Below are positions 15,001 to 29,531 of a stretch of DNA of 64,000 nt, piece by piece; positions within the stretch are counted from its first letter, which is position 1, and each line of letters starts with the position of its first letter. Location: positions 79,092 through 143,091 of the forward strand of contig JAOWCC010000750.1 in assembly GCA_030867875.1 (NCBI GenBank), given 5' to 3'. A program made the position numbers and the translations under genes. Under the pieces are notes generated by a model. The model saw nothing but the letters and a program-made list of their open reading frames with translations, made no database searches and was not told where the DNA came from. This DNA comes from Actinernus sp. WN-2022. Taxonomy: Eukaryota > Cnidaria > Anthozoa > Actiniaria > Actinernidae.

Positions 15001-17400
15001 ATCAGGAATGATGAATGATGAATCAGGAATGATGAATGATGAATCAGGAATGATGAATCAGGAATCAGGAATGATGAATGATGAATCAGGAATCAGCAAT
15101 GATGAATCAGGAATCAGGAATGATGAATGATGAATCAGGAATCAGCAATGATGAATCAGGAATCAGGAATGATGAATCAGGAATGATGAATCATGAATCA
15201 GGATTGATGAATCAGGAATGATGAATCAGGAATCAGGAATCAGGAGTGATTAATCAGGAATCAGGAATGATGAATCAAGAATCAGGAATGATGAATCAGG
15301 AATGAGGAATGATCAATCAGGAATGAGGAATGATCAATCAGGAATCAGGAATGATGTATCAGGAATCAGGAATGATGAATCAGGAATGATGAATGACGAA
15401 TCAGGAATCAGGAATGGTGAATCATGAATCAGGAATCAGGAATAATGAAACAGGAATCAGGAATGATGAATCAGGAATGATGCATCAGGAATGATGAATC
15501 AGCAATCAGGAATGATGAATCAGGAATCAGCAATGATCAATCAGGAATGATGAATGATGAATCAGGAATCAGGAATGATGAATTATGAATCAGGAATCAG
15601 CAATGATGAATCAGGAATCAGGAATGATGAATCAGGAATGATGAATCAGGAATCAGGAATGATGAATTATGAATCAGGAATCAGCAATGATGAATCAGGA
15701 ATCAGGAATGATGAATCAGGAATGATGAATGATGAATCAGGAATCAGGAATGATGAATCAGGAAAGAGGAATGACGAATCAGGAATCAGGAATGGTGAAT
15801 CATGAATCAGGAATGATGAATCAGGAATCAGGAATAATGAAACAGGAATCAGGAATGATGAATCAGGAATGATGCATCAGGAATGATGAATCAGCAATGA
15901 GGAATGATGAATCAGGAATCAGGAATGATGAATCAGGAATCAGCAATGATCAATCAGGAATGATGAATGATGAATCAGGAATCAGCAATGATGAATCAGG
16001 AATCAGGAATGATGAATCAGGAATGATGAATCAGGAATCAGGAATGATGAATCAGGAATCAGCAATGATGAATCAGGAATCAGGAATGATGAATCAGGAA
16101 TGATGAATCAGGAATCAGGAATGATGAATTATGAATCAGGAATCAGCAATGATGAATCAGGAATCAGGAATGATGAATCAGGAATGATGAATGATGAATC
16201 AGGAATCAGGAATGATGAATCAGGAAAGAGGAATGACGAATCAGGAATCAGGAATGGTGAATCATGAATCAGGAATGATGAATCAGGAATCAGGAATAAT
16301 GAAACAGGAATCAGGAATGATGAATCAGGAATGATGCATCAGGAATGATGAATCAGCAATCAGGAATGATGAATCAGGAATCAGGAATGATGAATCAGGA
16401 ATCAGCAATGATCAATCAGGAATGATGAATGATGAATCAGGAATCAGCAATGATGAATCAGGAATCAGGAATGATGAATCAGGAATGATGAATCAGGAAT
16501 CAGGAATCAGGAATCAGGAGTGATTAATCAGGAATCAGGAATGATGAATCAAGAATCAGGAATGATGAATCAGGAATGAGGAATGATCAATCAGGAATGA
16601 GGAATGATCAATCAGGAATCAGGAATGATGAATCAGGAATGAGGAATGATCAATCAGGAATGATGAATGATCAATCAGGAATCAGGAATGATCAATCAGG
16701 AATCAGGAATGATGAATCAGGAATGATGAATGATGTATCAGGAATCAGGAATGATGAATCAGGAAAGAGGAATGACGAATCAGGAATCAGGAATGGTGAA
16801 TCATGAATCAGGAATCAGGAATAATGAAACAGGAATCAGGAATGAAGAATCAGGAATGATGCATCAGGAATGATGAATCAGCAATCAGGAATGATGAATC
16901 AGGAATCAGCAATGATCAATCAGGAATGATGAATGATGAATCAGGAATGATGAATCAGGAATCAGGAATGATGAATGACGAATCAGGAATCAGCAATGAT
17001 GAATCAGGAATCAGGAATGATGAATCAGGAATGATGAATCAGCAATCAGGAATCAGGAATCAGGAGTGATTAATCAGGAATCAGGAATGATGAATCAGGA
17101 ATCAGGAATGATGAATCAGGAATCAGGAATGATGAATCAGGAAAGAGGAATGATGAATCAGGAATCAGGAATGGTGAATCATGAATCAGGAATGATGAAT
17201 CAGGAATCAGGAATGATGAATCAGGAATCAGGAATGATGAATCAGGAATCAGGAATGATGAATCAGGAATCATGAATGATGAATCAGGAATCAGGAATGA
17301 TGAATCAGGAATGGTGAATCAGGAATGATGAATCAGGAATCAGGAAGCAGGAATGATGAATCAGGAATGATGAATGATGAATCAGGAATAATGAATCAGT
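12074..17400 (+). repeat. Higher-order block, 5,327 bp (761 units), the longest
   Basis: The block joins the short-block order (12,649-13,677, matching 9,891-10,940 at a shift of 2,737-2,758 bp) to a copy of the long segment first seen at 2,870-3,755 and 6,559-7,444 (here 14,245-15,130). It ends with the AATGAGG-AATGATC segment (16,576) and the terminal order of the first block. Near 14,235 it lacks 42 bp (6 units) present at 17,640-17,685 in the next copy. Private bases include a CACG at about 13,911. Confidence 0.83.
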
Positions 17401-20400
17401 AATGATGAATCAGGAATCAGGAATCAGGAATGATGAATCAGGAATCAGGAATCAGGAATGATGAATCAGGAATGATGAATGACGAATCAGGAATGATGAA
17501 TGATGAATCAGGAATGATGAATGATGAATCAGGAATGATGAATTAGGAATTAGGAATCAGGAGTGATTAATCAGGAATCAGGAATGATGAATCAAGAATC
17601 AGGAATGATGAATCAGGAATGAGGAATGATCAATCAGGAATGAGGAATGATCAATCAGGAATCAGGAATGATGAATCAGGAATGATGAATGATGAATCAG
17701 GAATCAGGAATCAGGAATGATGAATCAGGAATGATGAATGATGAATCGGGAATGATGAATCAGGAATCAGGAATCAGGAATGATGAATCAGGAATGATGA
17801 ATGATGAATCAGGAATCAGGAATGATGAATCAGGAATAAGGAATGATGAATCAGGAATGATGAATGATGAGTCAGGAATCAGGAATGATGAATCAGGAAT
17901 GATGAATGATGAATCAGGAATGATGAATGATGAATCAGGAATCAGCAATGATGAATCAGGAATGATGAATTATGAATCAGGAATCAGCAATGATGAATCA
18001 GGAATGATGAATGATGAATCAGGAATGATGAATCAGGAATCAGGAATGATGAATGATGAATCAGGATTGATGAATCAGGAATGATGAATCAGGAATCAGG
18101 AATCAGGAGTGATTAATCAGGAATCAGGAATGATGAATCAAGAATCAGGAATGATGAATCAGGAATGAGGAATGATCAATCAGGAATGAGGAATGATGAA
18201 TCAGGAATCAGGAATGATGAATCAGGAAAGAGGAATGACGAATCAGGAATCAGGAATTGTGAATCAGGAATCAGGAATCAGGAATGATGAATCAGGAATA
18301 AGGAATGATGAATCAGGAATGATGAATGATGAGTCAGGAATCAGGAATGATGAATCAGGAATGATGAATGATGAATCAGGAATGATGAATGATGAATCAG
18401 GAATCAGGAATGATGAATGATGAATCAGGAATCAGCAATGATGAATCAGGAATGATGAATGATGAATCAGGAATGATGAATGATGAATCAGGAATGATGA
18501 ATCAGGAATCAGGAATGATGAATGATGAATCAGGAATCAGCAATGATGAATCAGGAATCAGGAATGATGAATGATGAATCAGGAATCAGCAATGATGAAT
18601 CAGGAATCAGGAATGATGAATCAGGAATGATGAATCATGAATCAGGATTGATGAATCAGGAATGATGAATCAGGAATCAGGAATCAGGAGTGATTAATCA
18701 GGAATCAGGAATGATGAATCAAGAATCAGGAATGATGAATCAGGAATGAGGAATGATCAATCAGGAATGAGGAATGATCAATCAGGAATCAGGAATGATG
18801 TATCAGGAATCAGGAATGATGAATCAGGAATGATGAATGACGAATCAGGAATCAGGAATGGTGAATCATGAATCAGGAATCAGGAATAATGAAACAGGAA
18901 TCAGGAATGATGAATCAGGAATGATGCATCAGGAATGATGAATCAGCAATCAGGAATGATGAATCAGGAATCAGCAATGATCAATCAGGAATGATGAATG
19001 ATGAATCAGGAATCAGGAATGATGAATTATGAATCAGGAATCAGCAATGATGAATCAGGAATCAGGAATGATGAATCAGGAATGATGAATCAGGAATCAG
19101 GAATGATGAATTATGAATCAGGAATCAGCAATGATGAATCAGGAATCAGGAATGATGAATCAGGAATGATGAATGATGAATCAGGAATCAGGAATGATGA
19201 ATCAGGAAAGAGGAATGACGAATCAGGAATCAGGAATGGTGAATCATGAATCAGGAATGATGAATCAGGAATCAGGAATAATGAAACAGGAATCAGGAAT
19301 GATGAATCAGGAATGATGCATCAGGAATGATGAATCAGCAATGAGGAATGATGAATCAGGAATCAGGAATGATGAATCAGGAATCAGCAATGATCAATCA
19401 GGAATGATGAATGATGAATCAGGAATCAGCAATGATGAATCAGGAATCAGGAATGATGAATCAGGAATGATGAATCAGGAATCAGGAATGATGAATCAGG
19501 AATCAGCAATGATGAATCAGGAATCAGGAATGATGAATCAGGAATGATGAATCAGGAATCAGGAATGATGAATTATGAATCAGGAATCAGCAATGATGAA
19601 TCAGGAATCAGGAATGATGAATCAGGAATGATGAATGATGAATCAGGAATCAGGAATGATGAATCAGGAAAGAGGAATGACGAATCAGGAATCAGGAATG
19701 GTGAATCATGAATCAGGAATGATGAATCAGGAATCAGGAATAATGAAACAGGAATCAGGAATGATGAATCAGGAATGATGCATCAGGAATGATGAATCAG
19801 CAATCAGGAATGATGAATCAGGAATCAGGAATGATGAATCAGGAATCAGCAATGATCAATCAGGAATGATGAATGATGAATCAGGAATCAGCAATGATGA
19901 ATCAGGAATCAGGAATGATGAATCAGGAATGATGAATCAGGAATCAGGAATCAGGAATCAGGAGTGATTAATCAGGAATCAGGAATGATGAATCAAGAAT
20001 CAGGAATGATGAATCAGGAATGAGGAATGATCAATCAGGAATGAGGAATGATCAATCAGGAATCAGGAATGATGAATCAGGAATGAGGAATGATCAATCA
20101 GGAATGATGAATGATCAATCAGGAATCAGGAATGATCAATCAGGAATCAGGAATGATGAATCAGGAATGATGAATGATGTATCAGGAATCAGGAATGATG
20201 AATCAGGAAAGAGGAATGACGAATCAGGAATCAGGAATGGTGAATCATGAATCAGGAATCAGGAATAATGAAACAGGAATCAGGAATGAAGAATCAGGAA
20301 TGATGCATCAGGAATGATGAATCAGCAATCAGGAATGATGAATCAGGAATCAGCAATGATCAATCAGGAATGATGAATGATGAATCAGGAATGATGAATC

Positions 20401-20844
20401 AGGAATCAGGAATGATGAATGACGAATCAGCAATCAGCAATGATGAATCAGGAATCAGGAATGATGAATCAGGAATGATGAATCAGCAATCAGGAATCAG
20501 GAATCAGGAGTGATTAATCAGGAATCAGGAATGATGAATCAGGAATCAGGAATGATGAATCAGGAATCAGGAATGATGAATCAGGAAAGAGGAATGATGA
20601 ATCAGGAATCAGGAATGGTGAATCATGAATCAGGAATGATGAATCAGGAATCAGGAATGATGAATCAGGAATCAGGAATGATGAATCAGGAATCAGGAAT
20701 GATGAATCAGGAATCATGAATGATGAATCAGGAATCAGGAATGATGAATCAGGAATGGTGAATCAGGAATGATGAATCAGGAATCAGGAAGCAGGAATGA
20801 TGAATCAGGAATGATGAATGATGAATCAGGAATAATGAATCAGT
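17401..20844 (+). repeat. Higher-order block, 3,444 bp (492 units)
   Basis: The block repeats the second half of its left neighbour at a shift of exactly 3,444 bp: 14245, 14749, 15554, 16576 and 17066 recur at 17689, 18193, 18998, 20020 and 20510. The two copies are almost identical. They share the doubled AATTATG segment (15,554-15,805 and 18,998-19,249) and an AATGAAG-type change (about 16,846 and 20,290), which points to a recent duplication. A private AATCAGC replaces AATCAGG at about 20,427. Confidence 0.88.
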
Positions 20845-23224
20845 AATGATGAATCAGGAATCAGGAATCAGGAATGATGAATCAGGAATCAGGAATCAGG
20901 AATGATGAATCAGGAATGATGAATGACGAATCAGGAATGATGAATGATGAATCAGGAATGATGAATGATGAATGATGAATCAGGAATCAGGAATGATGAA
21001 TCAGGAATAAGGAATGATGAATCAGGAATGATGAATGATGTATCAGGAATCAGGAATGATGAATCAGGAAAGAGGAATGACGAATCAGGAATCAGGAATG
21101 GTGAATCATGAATCAGGAATGATGAATCAGGAATCAGGAATAATGAAACAGGAATCAGGAATGATGAATCAGGAATGATGCATCAGGAATGATGAATCAG
21201 CAATCAGGAATGATGAATCAGGAATCAGGAATGATGAATCAGGAATCAGCAATGATCAATCAGGAATGATGAATGATGAATCAGGAATCAGCAATGATGA
21301 ATCAGGAATCAGGAATGATGAATCAGGAATGATGAATCAGGAATCAGGAATCAGGAATCAGGAGTGATTAATCAGGAATCAGGAATGATGAATCAGGAAT
21401 CAGGAATGATGAATCAGGAATGATGAATGATGAATCAGGAATGATGAATCAGGAATCAGGAATGATGAATTATGAATCAGGAATCAGCAATGATGAATCA
21501 GGAATCAGGAATGATGAATCAGGAATGATGAATGATGAATCAGGAATGATGAATGATGAATCAGGAATGATGAATCAGGAATTAGGAATCAGGAGTGATT
21601 AATCAGGAATCAGGAATGATGAATCAGGAATCAGGAATGATGAATCAGGAATGAGGAATGATCAATCAGGAATGAGGAATGATCAATCAGGAATCAGGAA
21701 TGATGAATCAGGAATGATGAATGATGAATCAGGAATCAGGAATCAGGAATGATGAATCAGGAATGATGAATGATGAATCAGGAATGATGAATCAGGAATC
21801 ATGAATGATGAATCAGGAATCAGGAATGATGAATCAGGAATGGTGAATCAGGAATGATGAATCAGGAATCAGGAAGCAGGAATGATGAATCAGGAATGAT
21901 GAATGATGAATCAGGAATAATGAATCAGGAATGATGAATGATGAATCAGGAATGATGAATCAGGAATCAGGAATGATGAATTATGAATCAGGAATCAGCA
22001 ATGATGAATCAGGAATCAGGAATGATGAATCAGGAATGATGAATGATGAATCAGGAATCAGGAATGATGAATCAGGAAAGAGGAATGACGAATCAGGAAT
22101 CAGGAATGGTGAATCATGAATCAGGAATGATGAATCAGGAATCAGGAATAATGAAACAGGAATCAGGAATGATGAATCAGGAATGATGCATCAGGAATGA
22201 TGAATCAGCAATCAGGAATGATGAATCAGGAATCAGGAATGATGAATCAGGAATCAGCAATGATCAATCAGGAATGATGAATGATGAATCAGGAATCAGC
22301 AATGATGAATCAGGAATCAGGAAAGATGAATCAGGAATGATGAATCAGGAATCAGGAATCAGGAATCAGGAGTGATTAATCAGGAATCAGGAATGATGAA
22401 TCAAGAATCAGGAATGATGAATCAGGAATGAGGAATGATCAATCAGGAATCAGGAATGATGAATCAGGAATGAGGAATGATCAATCAGGAATGATGAATG
22501 ATCAATCAGGAATCAGGAATGATGAATCAGGAATCAGGAATGATGAATCAGGAATGATGAATGATGTATCAGGAATCAGGAATGATGAATCAGGAAAGAG
22601 GAATGACGAATCAGGAATCAGGAATGGTGAATCATGAATCAGGAATCAGGAATAATGAAACAGGAATCAGGAATGATGAATCAGGAATGATGCATCAGGA
22701 ATGATGAATCAGCAATCAGGAATGATGAATCAGGAATCAGCAATGATCAATCAGGAATGATGAATGAAGAATCAGGAATGATGAATCAGGAATCAGGAAT
22801 GATGAATGACGAATCAGGAATCAGCAATGATGAATCAGGAATCAGGAATGATGAATCAGGAATGATGAATCAGCAATCAGGAATCAGGAATCAGGAGTGA
22901 TTAATCAGGAATCAGGAATGATGAATCAGGAATCAGGAATGATGAATCAGGAATCAGGAATGATGAATCAGGAAAGAGGAATGATGAATCAGGAATCAGG
23001 AATGGTGAATCATGAATCAGGAATGATGAATCAGGAATCAGGAATGATGAATCAGGAATCAGGAATGATGAATCAGGAATGATGAATCAGGAATCATGAA
23101 TGATGAATCAGGAATCAGGAATGATGAATCAGGAATGGTGAATCAGGAATGATGAATCAGGAATCAGGAAGCAGGAATGATGAATCAGGAATGATGAATG
23201 ATGAATCAGGAATAATGAATCAGT
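20845..23224 (+). repeat. Short block, 2,380 bp (340 units), copy 1
   Basis: First of three short blocks in the about 6.3-kb short-plus-long repeat. Landmarks at 21420, 21931, 22428 and 22897 recur exactly 6,307 bp (901 units) later, at 27727, 28238, 28735 and 29204. It carries a private AAAGATG unit at about 22,322, shared with 28,629 and 34,440 but absent from the older blocks, so it marks this family. Confidence 0.87.
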
Positions 23225-26200
23225 AATGATGAATCAGGAATCAGGAATCAGGAATGATGAATCAGGAATCAGGAATCAGGAATGATGAATCAGGAATGAT
23301 GAATGACGAATCAGGAATGATGAATGATGAATCAGGAATGATGAATGATGAATGATGAATCAGGAATCAGGAATGATGAATCAGGAATAAGGAATGATGA
23401 ATCAGGAATGATGAATGATGTATCAGGAATCAGGAATGATGAATCAGGAAAGAGGAATGACGAATCAGGAATCAGGAATGGTGAATCATGAATCAGGAAT
23501 GATGAATCAGGAATCAGGAATAATGAAACAGGAATCAGGAATGATGAATCAGGAATGATGCATCAGGAATGATGAATCAGCAATCAGGAATGATGAATCA
23601 GGAATCAGGAATGATGAATCAGGAATCAGCAATGATCAATCAGGAATGATGAATGATGAATCAGGAATCAGCAATGATGAATCAGGAATCAGGAATGATG
23701 AATCAGGAATGATGAATCAGGAATCAGGAATCAGGAATCAGGAGTGATTAATCAGGAATCAGGAATGATGAATCAGGAATCAGGAATGATGAATCAGGAA
23801 TGATGAATGATGAATCAGGAATGATGAATCAGGAATCAGGAATGATGAATTATGAATCAGGAATCAGCAATGATGAATCAGGAATCAGGAATGATGAATC
23901 AGGAATGATGAATGATGAATCAGGAATGATGAATGATGAATCAGGAATGATGAATCAGGAATTAGGAATCAGGAGTGATTAATCAGGAATCAGGAATGAT
24001 GAATCAAGAATCAGGAATGATGAATCAGGAATGAGGAATGATCAATCAGGAATGAGGAATGATCAATCAGGAATCAGGAATGATGAATCAGGAATGATGA
24101 ATGATGAATCAGGAATCAGGAATCAGGAATGATGAATCAGGAATGATGAATGATGAATCGGGAATGATGAATCAGGAATCAGGAATCAGGAATGATGAAT
24201 CAGGAATCAGGAATGATGAATCAGGAATGATGAATGACGAATCAGGAATCAGCAATGATGAATCAGGAATCAGGAATGATGAATCAGGAATGATGAATCA
24301 GCAATCAGGAATCAGGAATCAGGAGTGATTAATCAGGAATCAGGAATGATGAATCAGGAATCAGGAATGATGAATCAGGAATCAGGAATGATGAATCAGG
24401 AAAGAGGAATGATGAATCAGGAATCAGGAATGGTGAATCATGAATCAGGAATGATGAATCAGGAATCAGGAATGATGAATCAGGAATCAGGAATGATGAA
24501 TCAGGAATCAGGAATGATGAATCAGGAATCATGAATGATGAATCAGGAATCAGGAATGATGAATCAGGAATGGTGAATCAGGAATGATGAATCAGGAATC
24601 AGGAAGCAGGAATGATGAATCAGGAATGATGAATGATGAATCAGGAATAATGAATCAGGAATGATGAATGATGAATCAGGAATGATGAATCAGGAATCAG
24701 GAATGATGAATTATGAATCAGGAATCAGCAATGATGAATCAGGAATCAGGAATGATCAATCAGGAATGATGAATGATGAATCAGGAATCAGGAATTATGA
24801 ATCATGAAAGAGGAATGACGAATCAGGAATCAGGAATGGTGAATCATGAATCAGGAATGATGAATCAGGAATCAGGAATAATGAAACAGGAATCAGGAAT
24901 GATGAATCAGGAATGATGCATCAGGAATGATGAATCAGCAATCAGGAATGATGAATCAGGAATCAGGAATGATGAATCAGGAATCAGCAATGATCAATCA
25001 GGAATGATGAATGATGAATCAGGAATCAGCAATGATGAATCAGGAATCAGGAATGATGAATCAGGAATGATGAATCAGGAATCAGGAATCAGGAATCAGG
25101 AGTGATTAATCAGGAATCAGGAATGATGAATCAGGAATCAGGAATGATGAATCAGGAATGATGAATGATGAATCAGGAATGATGAATCAGGAATCAGGAA
25201 TGATGAATTATGAATCAGGAATCAGCAATGATGAATCAGGAATCAGGAATGATGAATCAGGAATGATGAATGATGAATCAGGAATGATGAATGATGAATC
25301 AGGAATGATGAATTAGGAATTAGGAATCAGGAGTGATTAATCAGGAATCAGGAATGATGAATCAAGAATCAGGAATGATGAATCAGGAATGAGGAATGAT
25401 CAATCAGGAATGAGGAATGATCAATCAGGAATCAGGAATGATGAATCAGGAATGATGAATGATGAATCAGGAATCAGGAATCAGGAATGATGAATCAGGA
25501 ATGATGAATGATGAATCGGGAATGATGAATCAGGAATCAGGAATCAGGAATGATGAATCAGGAATGATGAATGATGAATCAGGAATCAGGAATGATGAAT
25601 CAGGAATAAGGAATGATGAATCAGGAATGATGAATGATGAGTCAGGAATCAGGAATGATGAATCAGGAATGATGAATGATGAATCAGGAATGATGAATGA
25701 TGAATCAGGAATCAGCAATGATGAATCAGGAATGATGAATTATGAATCAGGAATCAGCAATGATGAATCAGGAATGATGAATGATGAATCAGGAATGATG
25801 AATGATGAATCAGGAATGATGAATCAGGAATTAGGAATCAGGAGTGATTAATCAGGAATCAGGAATGATGAATCAGGAATCAGGAATGATGAATCAGGAA
25901 TGAGGAATGATCAATCAGGAATGAGGAATGATCAATCAGGAATCAGGAATGATGAATCAGGAATGATGAATGATGAATCAGGAATCAGGAATCAGGAATG
26001 ATGAATCAGGAATGATGAATGATGAATCAGGAATGATGAATCAGGAATCATGAATGATGAATCAGGAATCAGGAATGATGAATCAGGAATGGTGAATCAG
26101 GAATGATGAATCAGGAATCAGGAAGCAGGAATGATGAATCAGGAATGATGAATGATGAATCAGGAATAATGAATCAGGAATGATGAATGATGAATCAGGA

Positions 26201-27151
26201 ATGATGAATCAGGAATCAGGAATGATGAATTATGAATCAGGAATCAGCAATGATGAATCAGGAATCAGGAATGATGAATCAGGAATGATGAATGATTAAT
26301 CAGGAATCAGGAATGGTGAATCATGAATCAGGAATGATGAATCAGGAATCAGGAATAATGAAACAGGAATCAGGAATGATGAATCAGGAATGATGCATCA
26401 GGAATGATGAATCAGCAATCAGGAATGATGAATCAGGAATCAGGAATGATGAATCAGGAATCAGCAATGATCAATCAGGAATGATGAATGATGAATCAGG
26501 AATCAGCAATGATGAATCAGGAATCAGGAAAGATGAATCAGGAATGATGAATCAGGAATCAGGAATCAGGAATCAGGAGTGATGAATCAGGAATCAGGAA
26601 TGATGAATCAAGAATCAGGAATGATGAATCAGGAATGAGGAATGATCAATCAGGAATGAGGAATGATCAATCAGGAATCAGGAATGATGAATCAGGAATG
26701 AGGAATGATCAATCAGGAATGATGAATGATCAATCAGGAATCAGGAATGATGAATCAGGAATCAGGAATGATGAATCAGGAATGATGAATGATGTATCAG
26801 GAATCAGGAATGATGAATCAGGAAAGAGGAATGACGAATCAGGAATCAGGAATGGTGAATCATGAATCAGGAATCAGGAATAATGAAACAGGAATCAGGA
26901 ATGATGAATCAGGAATGATGCATCAGGAATGATGAATCAGCAATCAGGAATGATGAATCAGGAATCAGCAATGATCAATCAGGAATGATGAATGATGAAT
27001 CAGGAATGATGAATCAGGAATCAGGAATGATGAATGACGAATCAGGAATCAGCAATGATGAATCAGGAATCAGGAATCAGGAATGATGAATCAGGAATGA
27101 TGAATCAGCAATCAGGAATCAGGAATCAGGAGTGATTAATCAGGAATCAGT
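23225..27151 (+). repeat. Long block, 3,927 bp (561 units), with 315-bp internal deletion
   Basis: First long block of the short-plus-long repeat. Landmarks 23800, 24101, 25459 and 26635 recur at 30107, 30408, 31768 and 32945. At 27,131-27,151 the AGTGATT-AATCAGG start of a segment joins directly to the AATCAGT marker. In the copy at 33,441-33,776 these are separated by 315 bp more, that is 45 whole units. The true full-length form is therefore about 4,242 bp. Confidence 0.87.
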
Positions 27152-29531
27152 AATGATGAATCAGGAATCAGGAATCAGGAATGATGAATCAGGAATCAGG
27201 AATCAGGAATGATGAATCAGGAATGATGAATGACGAATCAGGAATGATGAATGATGAATCAGGAATGATGAATGATGAATGATGAATCAGGAATCAGGAA
27301 TGATGAATCAGGAATAAGGAATGATGAATCAGGAATGATGAATGATGTATCAGGAATCAGGAATGATGAATCAGGAAAGAGGAATGACGAATCAGGAATC
27401 AGGAATGGTGAATCATGAATCAGGAATGATGAATCAGGAATCAGGAATAATGAAACAGGAATCAGGAATGATGAATCAGGAATGATGCATCAGGAATGAT
27501 GAATCAGCAATCAGGAATGATGAATCAGGAATCAGGAATGATGAATCAGGAATCAGCAATGATCAATCAGGAATGATGAATGATGAATCAGGAATCAGCA
27601 ATGATGAATCAGGAATCAGGAATGATGAATCAGGAATGATGAATCAGGAATCAGGAATCAGGAATCAGGAGTGATTAATCAGGAATCAGGAATGATGAAT
27701 CAGGAATCAGGAATGATGAATCAGGAATGATGAATGATGAATCAGGAATGATGAATCAGGAATCAGGAATGATGAATTATGAATCAGGAATCAGCAATGA
27801 TGAATCAGGAATCAGGAATGATGAATCAGGAATGATGAATGATGAATCAGGAATGATGAATGATGAATCAGGAATGATGAATCAGGAATTAGGAATCAGG
27901 AGTGATTAATCAGGAATCAGGAATGATGAATCAGGAATCAGGAATGATGAATCAGGAATGAGGAATGATCAATCAGGAATGAGGAATGATCAATCAGGAA
28001 TCAGGAATGATGAATCAGGAATGATGAATGATGAATCAGGAATCAGGAATCAGGAATGATGAATCAGGAATGATGAATGATGAATCAGGAATGATGAATC
28101 AGGAATCATGAATGATGAATCAGGAATCAGGAATGATGAATCAGGAATGGTGAATCAGGAATGATGAATCAGGAATCAGGAAGCAGGAATGATGAATCAG
28201 GAATGATGAATGATGAATCAGGAATAATGAATCAGGAATGATGAATGATGAATCAGGAATGATGAATCAGGAATCAGGAATGATGAATTATGAATCAGGA
28301 ATCAGCAATGATGAATCAGGAATCAGGAATGATGAATCAGGAATGATGAATGATGAATCAGGAATCAGGAATGATGAATCAGGAAAGAGGAATGACGAAT
28401 CAGGAATCAGGAATGGTGAATCATGAATCAGGAATGATGAATCAGGAATCAGGAATAATGAAACAGGAATCAGGAATGATGAATCAGGAATGATGCATCA
28501 GGAATGATGAATCAGCAATCAGGAATGATGAATCAGGAATCAGGAATGATGAATCAGGAATCAGCAATGATCAATCAGGAATGATGAATGATGAATCAGG
28601 AATCAGCAATGATGAATCAGGAATCAGGAAAGATGAATCAGGAATGATGAATCAGGAATCAGGAATCAGGAATCAGGAGTGATTAATCAGGAATCAGGAA
28701 TGATGAATCAAGAATCAGGAATGATGAATCAGGAATGAGGAATGATCAATCAGGAATCAGGAATGATGAATCAGGAATGAGGAATGATCAATCAGGAATG
28801 ATGAATGATCAATCAGGAATCAGGAATGATGAATCAGGAATCAGGAATGATGAATCAGGAATGATGAATGATGTATCAGGAATCAGGAATGATGAATCAG
28901 GAAAGAGGAATGACGAATCAGGAATCAGGAATGGTGAATCATGAATCAGGAATCAGGAATAATGAAACAGGAATCAGGAATGATGAATCAGGAATGATGC
29001 ATCAGGAATGATGAATCAGCAATCAGGAATGATGAATCAGGAATCAGCAATGATCAATCAGGAATGATGAATGATGAATCAGGAATGATGAATCAGGAAT
29101 CAGGAATGATGAATGACGAATCAGGAATCAGCAATGATGAATCAGGAATCAGGAATGATGAATCAGGAATGATGAATCAGCAATCAGGAATCAGGAATCA
29201 GGAGTGATTAATCAGGAATCAGGAATGATGAATCAGGAATCAGGAATGATGAATCAGGAATCAGGAATGATGAATCAGGAAAGAGGAATGATGAATCAGG
29301 AATCAGGAATGGTGAATCATGAATCAGGAATGATGAATCAGGAATCAGGAATGATGAATCAGGAATCAGGAATGATGAATCAGGAATGATGAATCAGGAA
29401 TCATGAATGATGAATCAGGAATCAGGAATGATGAATCAGGAATGGTGAATCAGGAATGATGAATCAGGAATCAGGAAGCAGGAATGATGAATCAGGAATG
29501 ATGAATGATGAATCAGGAATAATGAATCAGT
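27152..29531 (+). repeat. Short block, 2,380 bp (340 units), copy 2
   Basis: Same length and same order of variant units as 20,845-23,224, at a shift of 6,307 bp, including the AAAGATG unit (about 28,629). One difference is visible: copy 1 carries a GAAGAATC change at about 22,768, whereas here the unit is normal. Confidence 0.88.
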
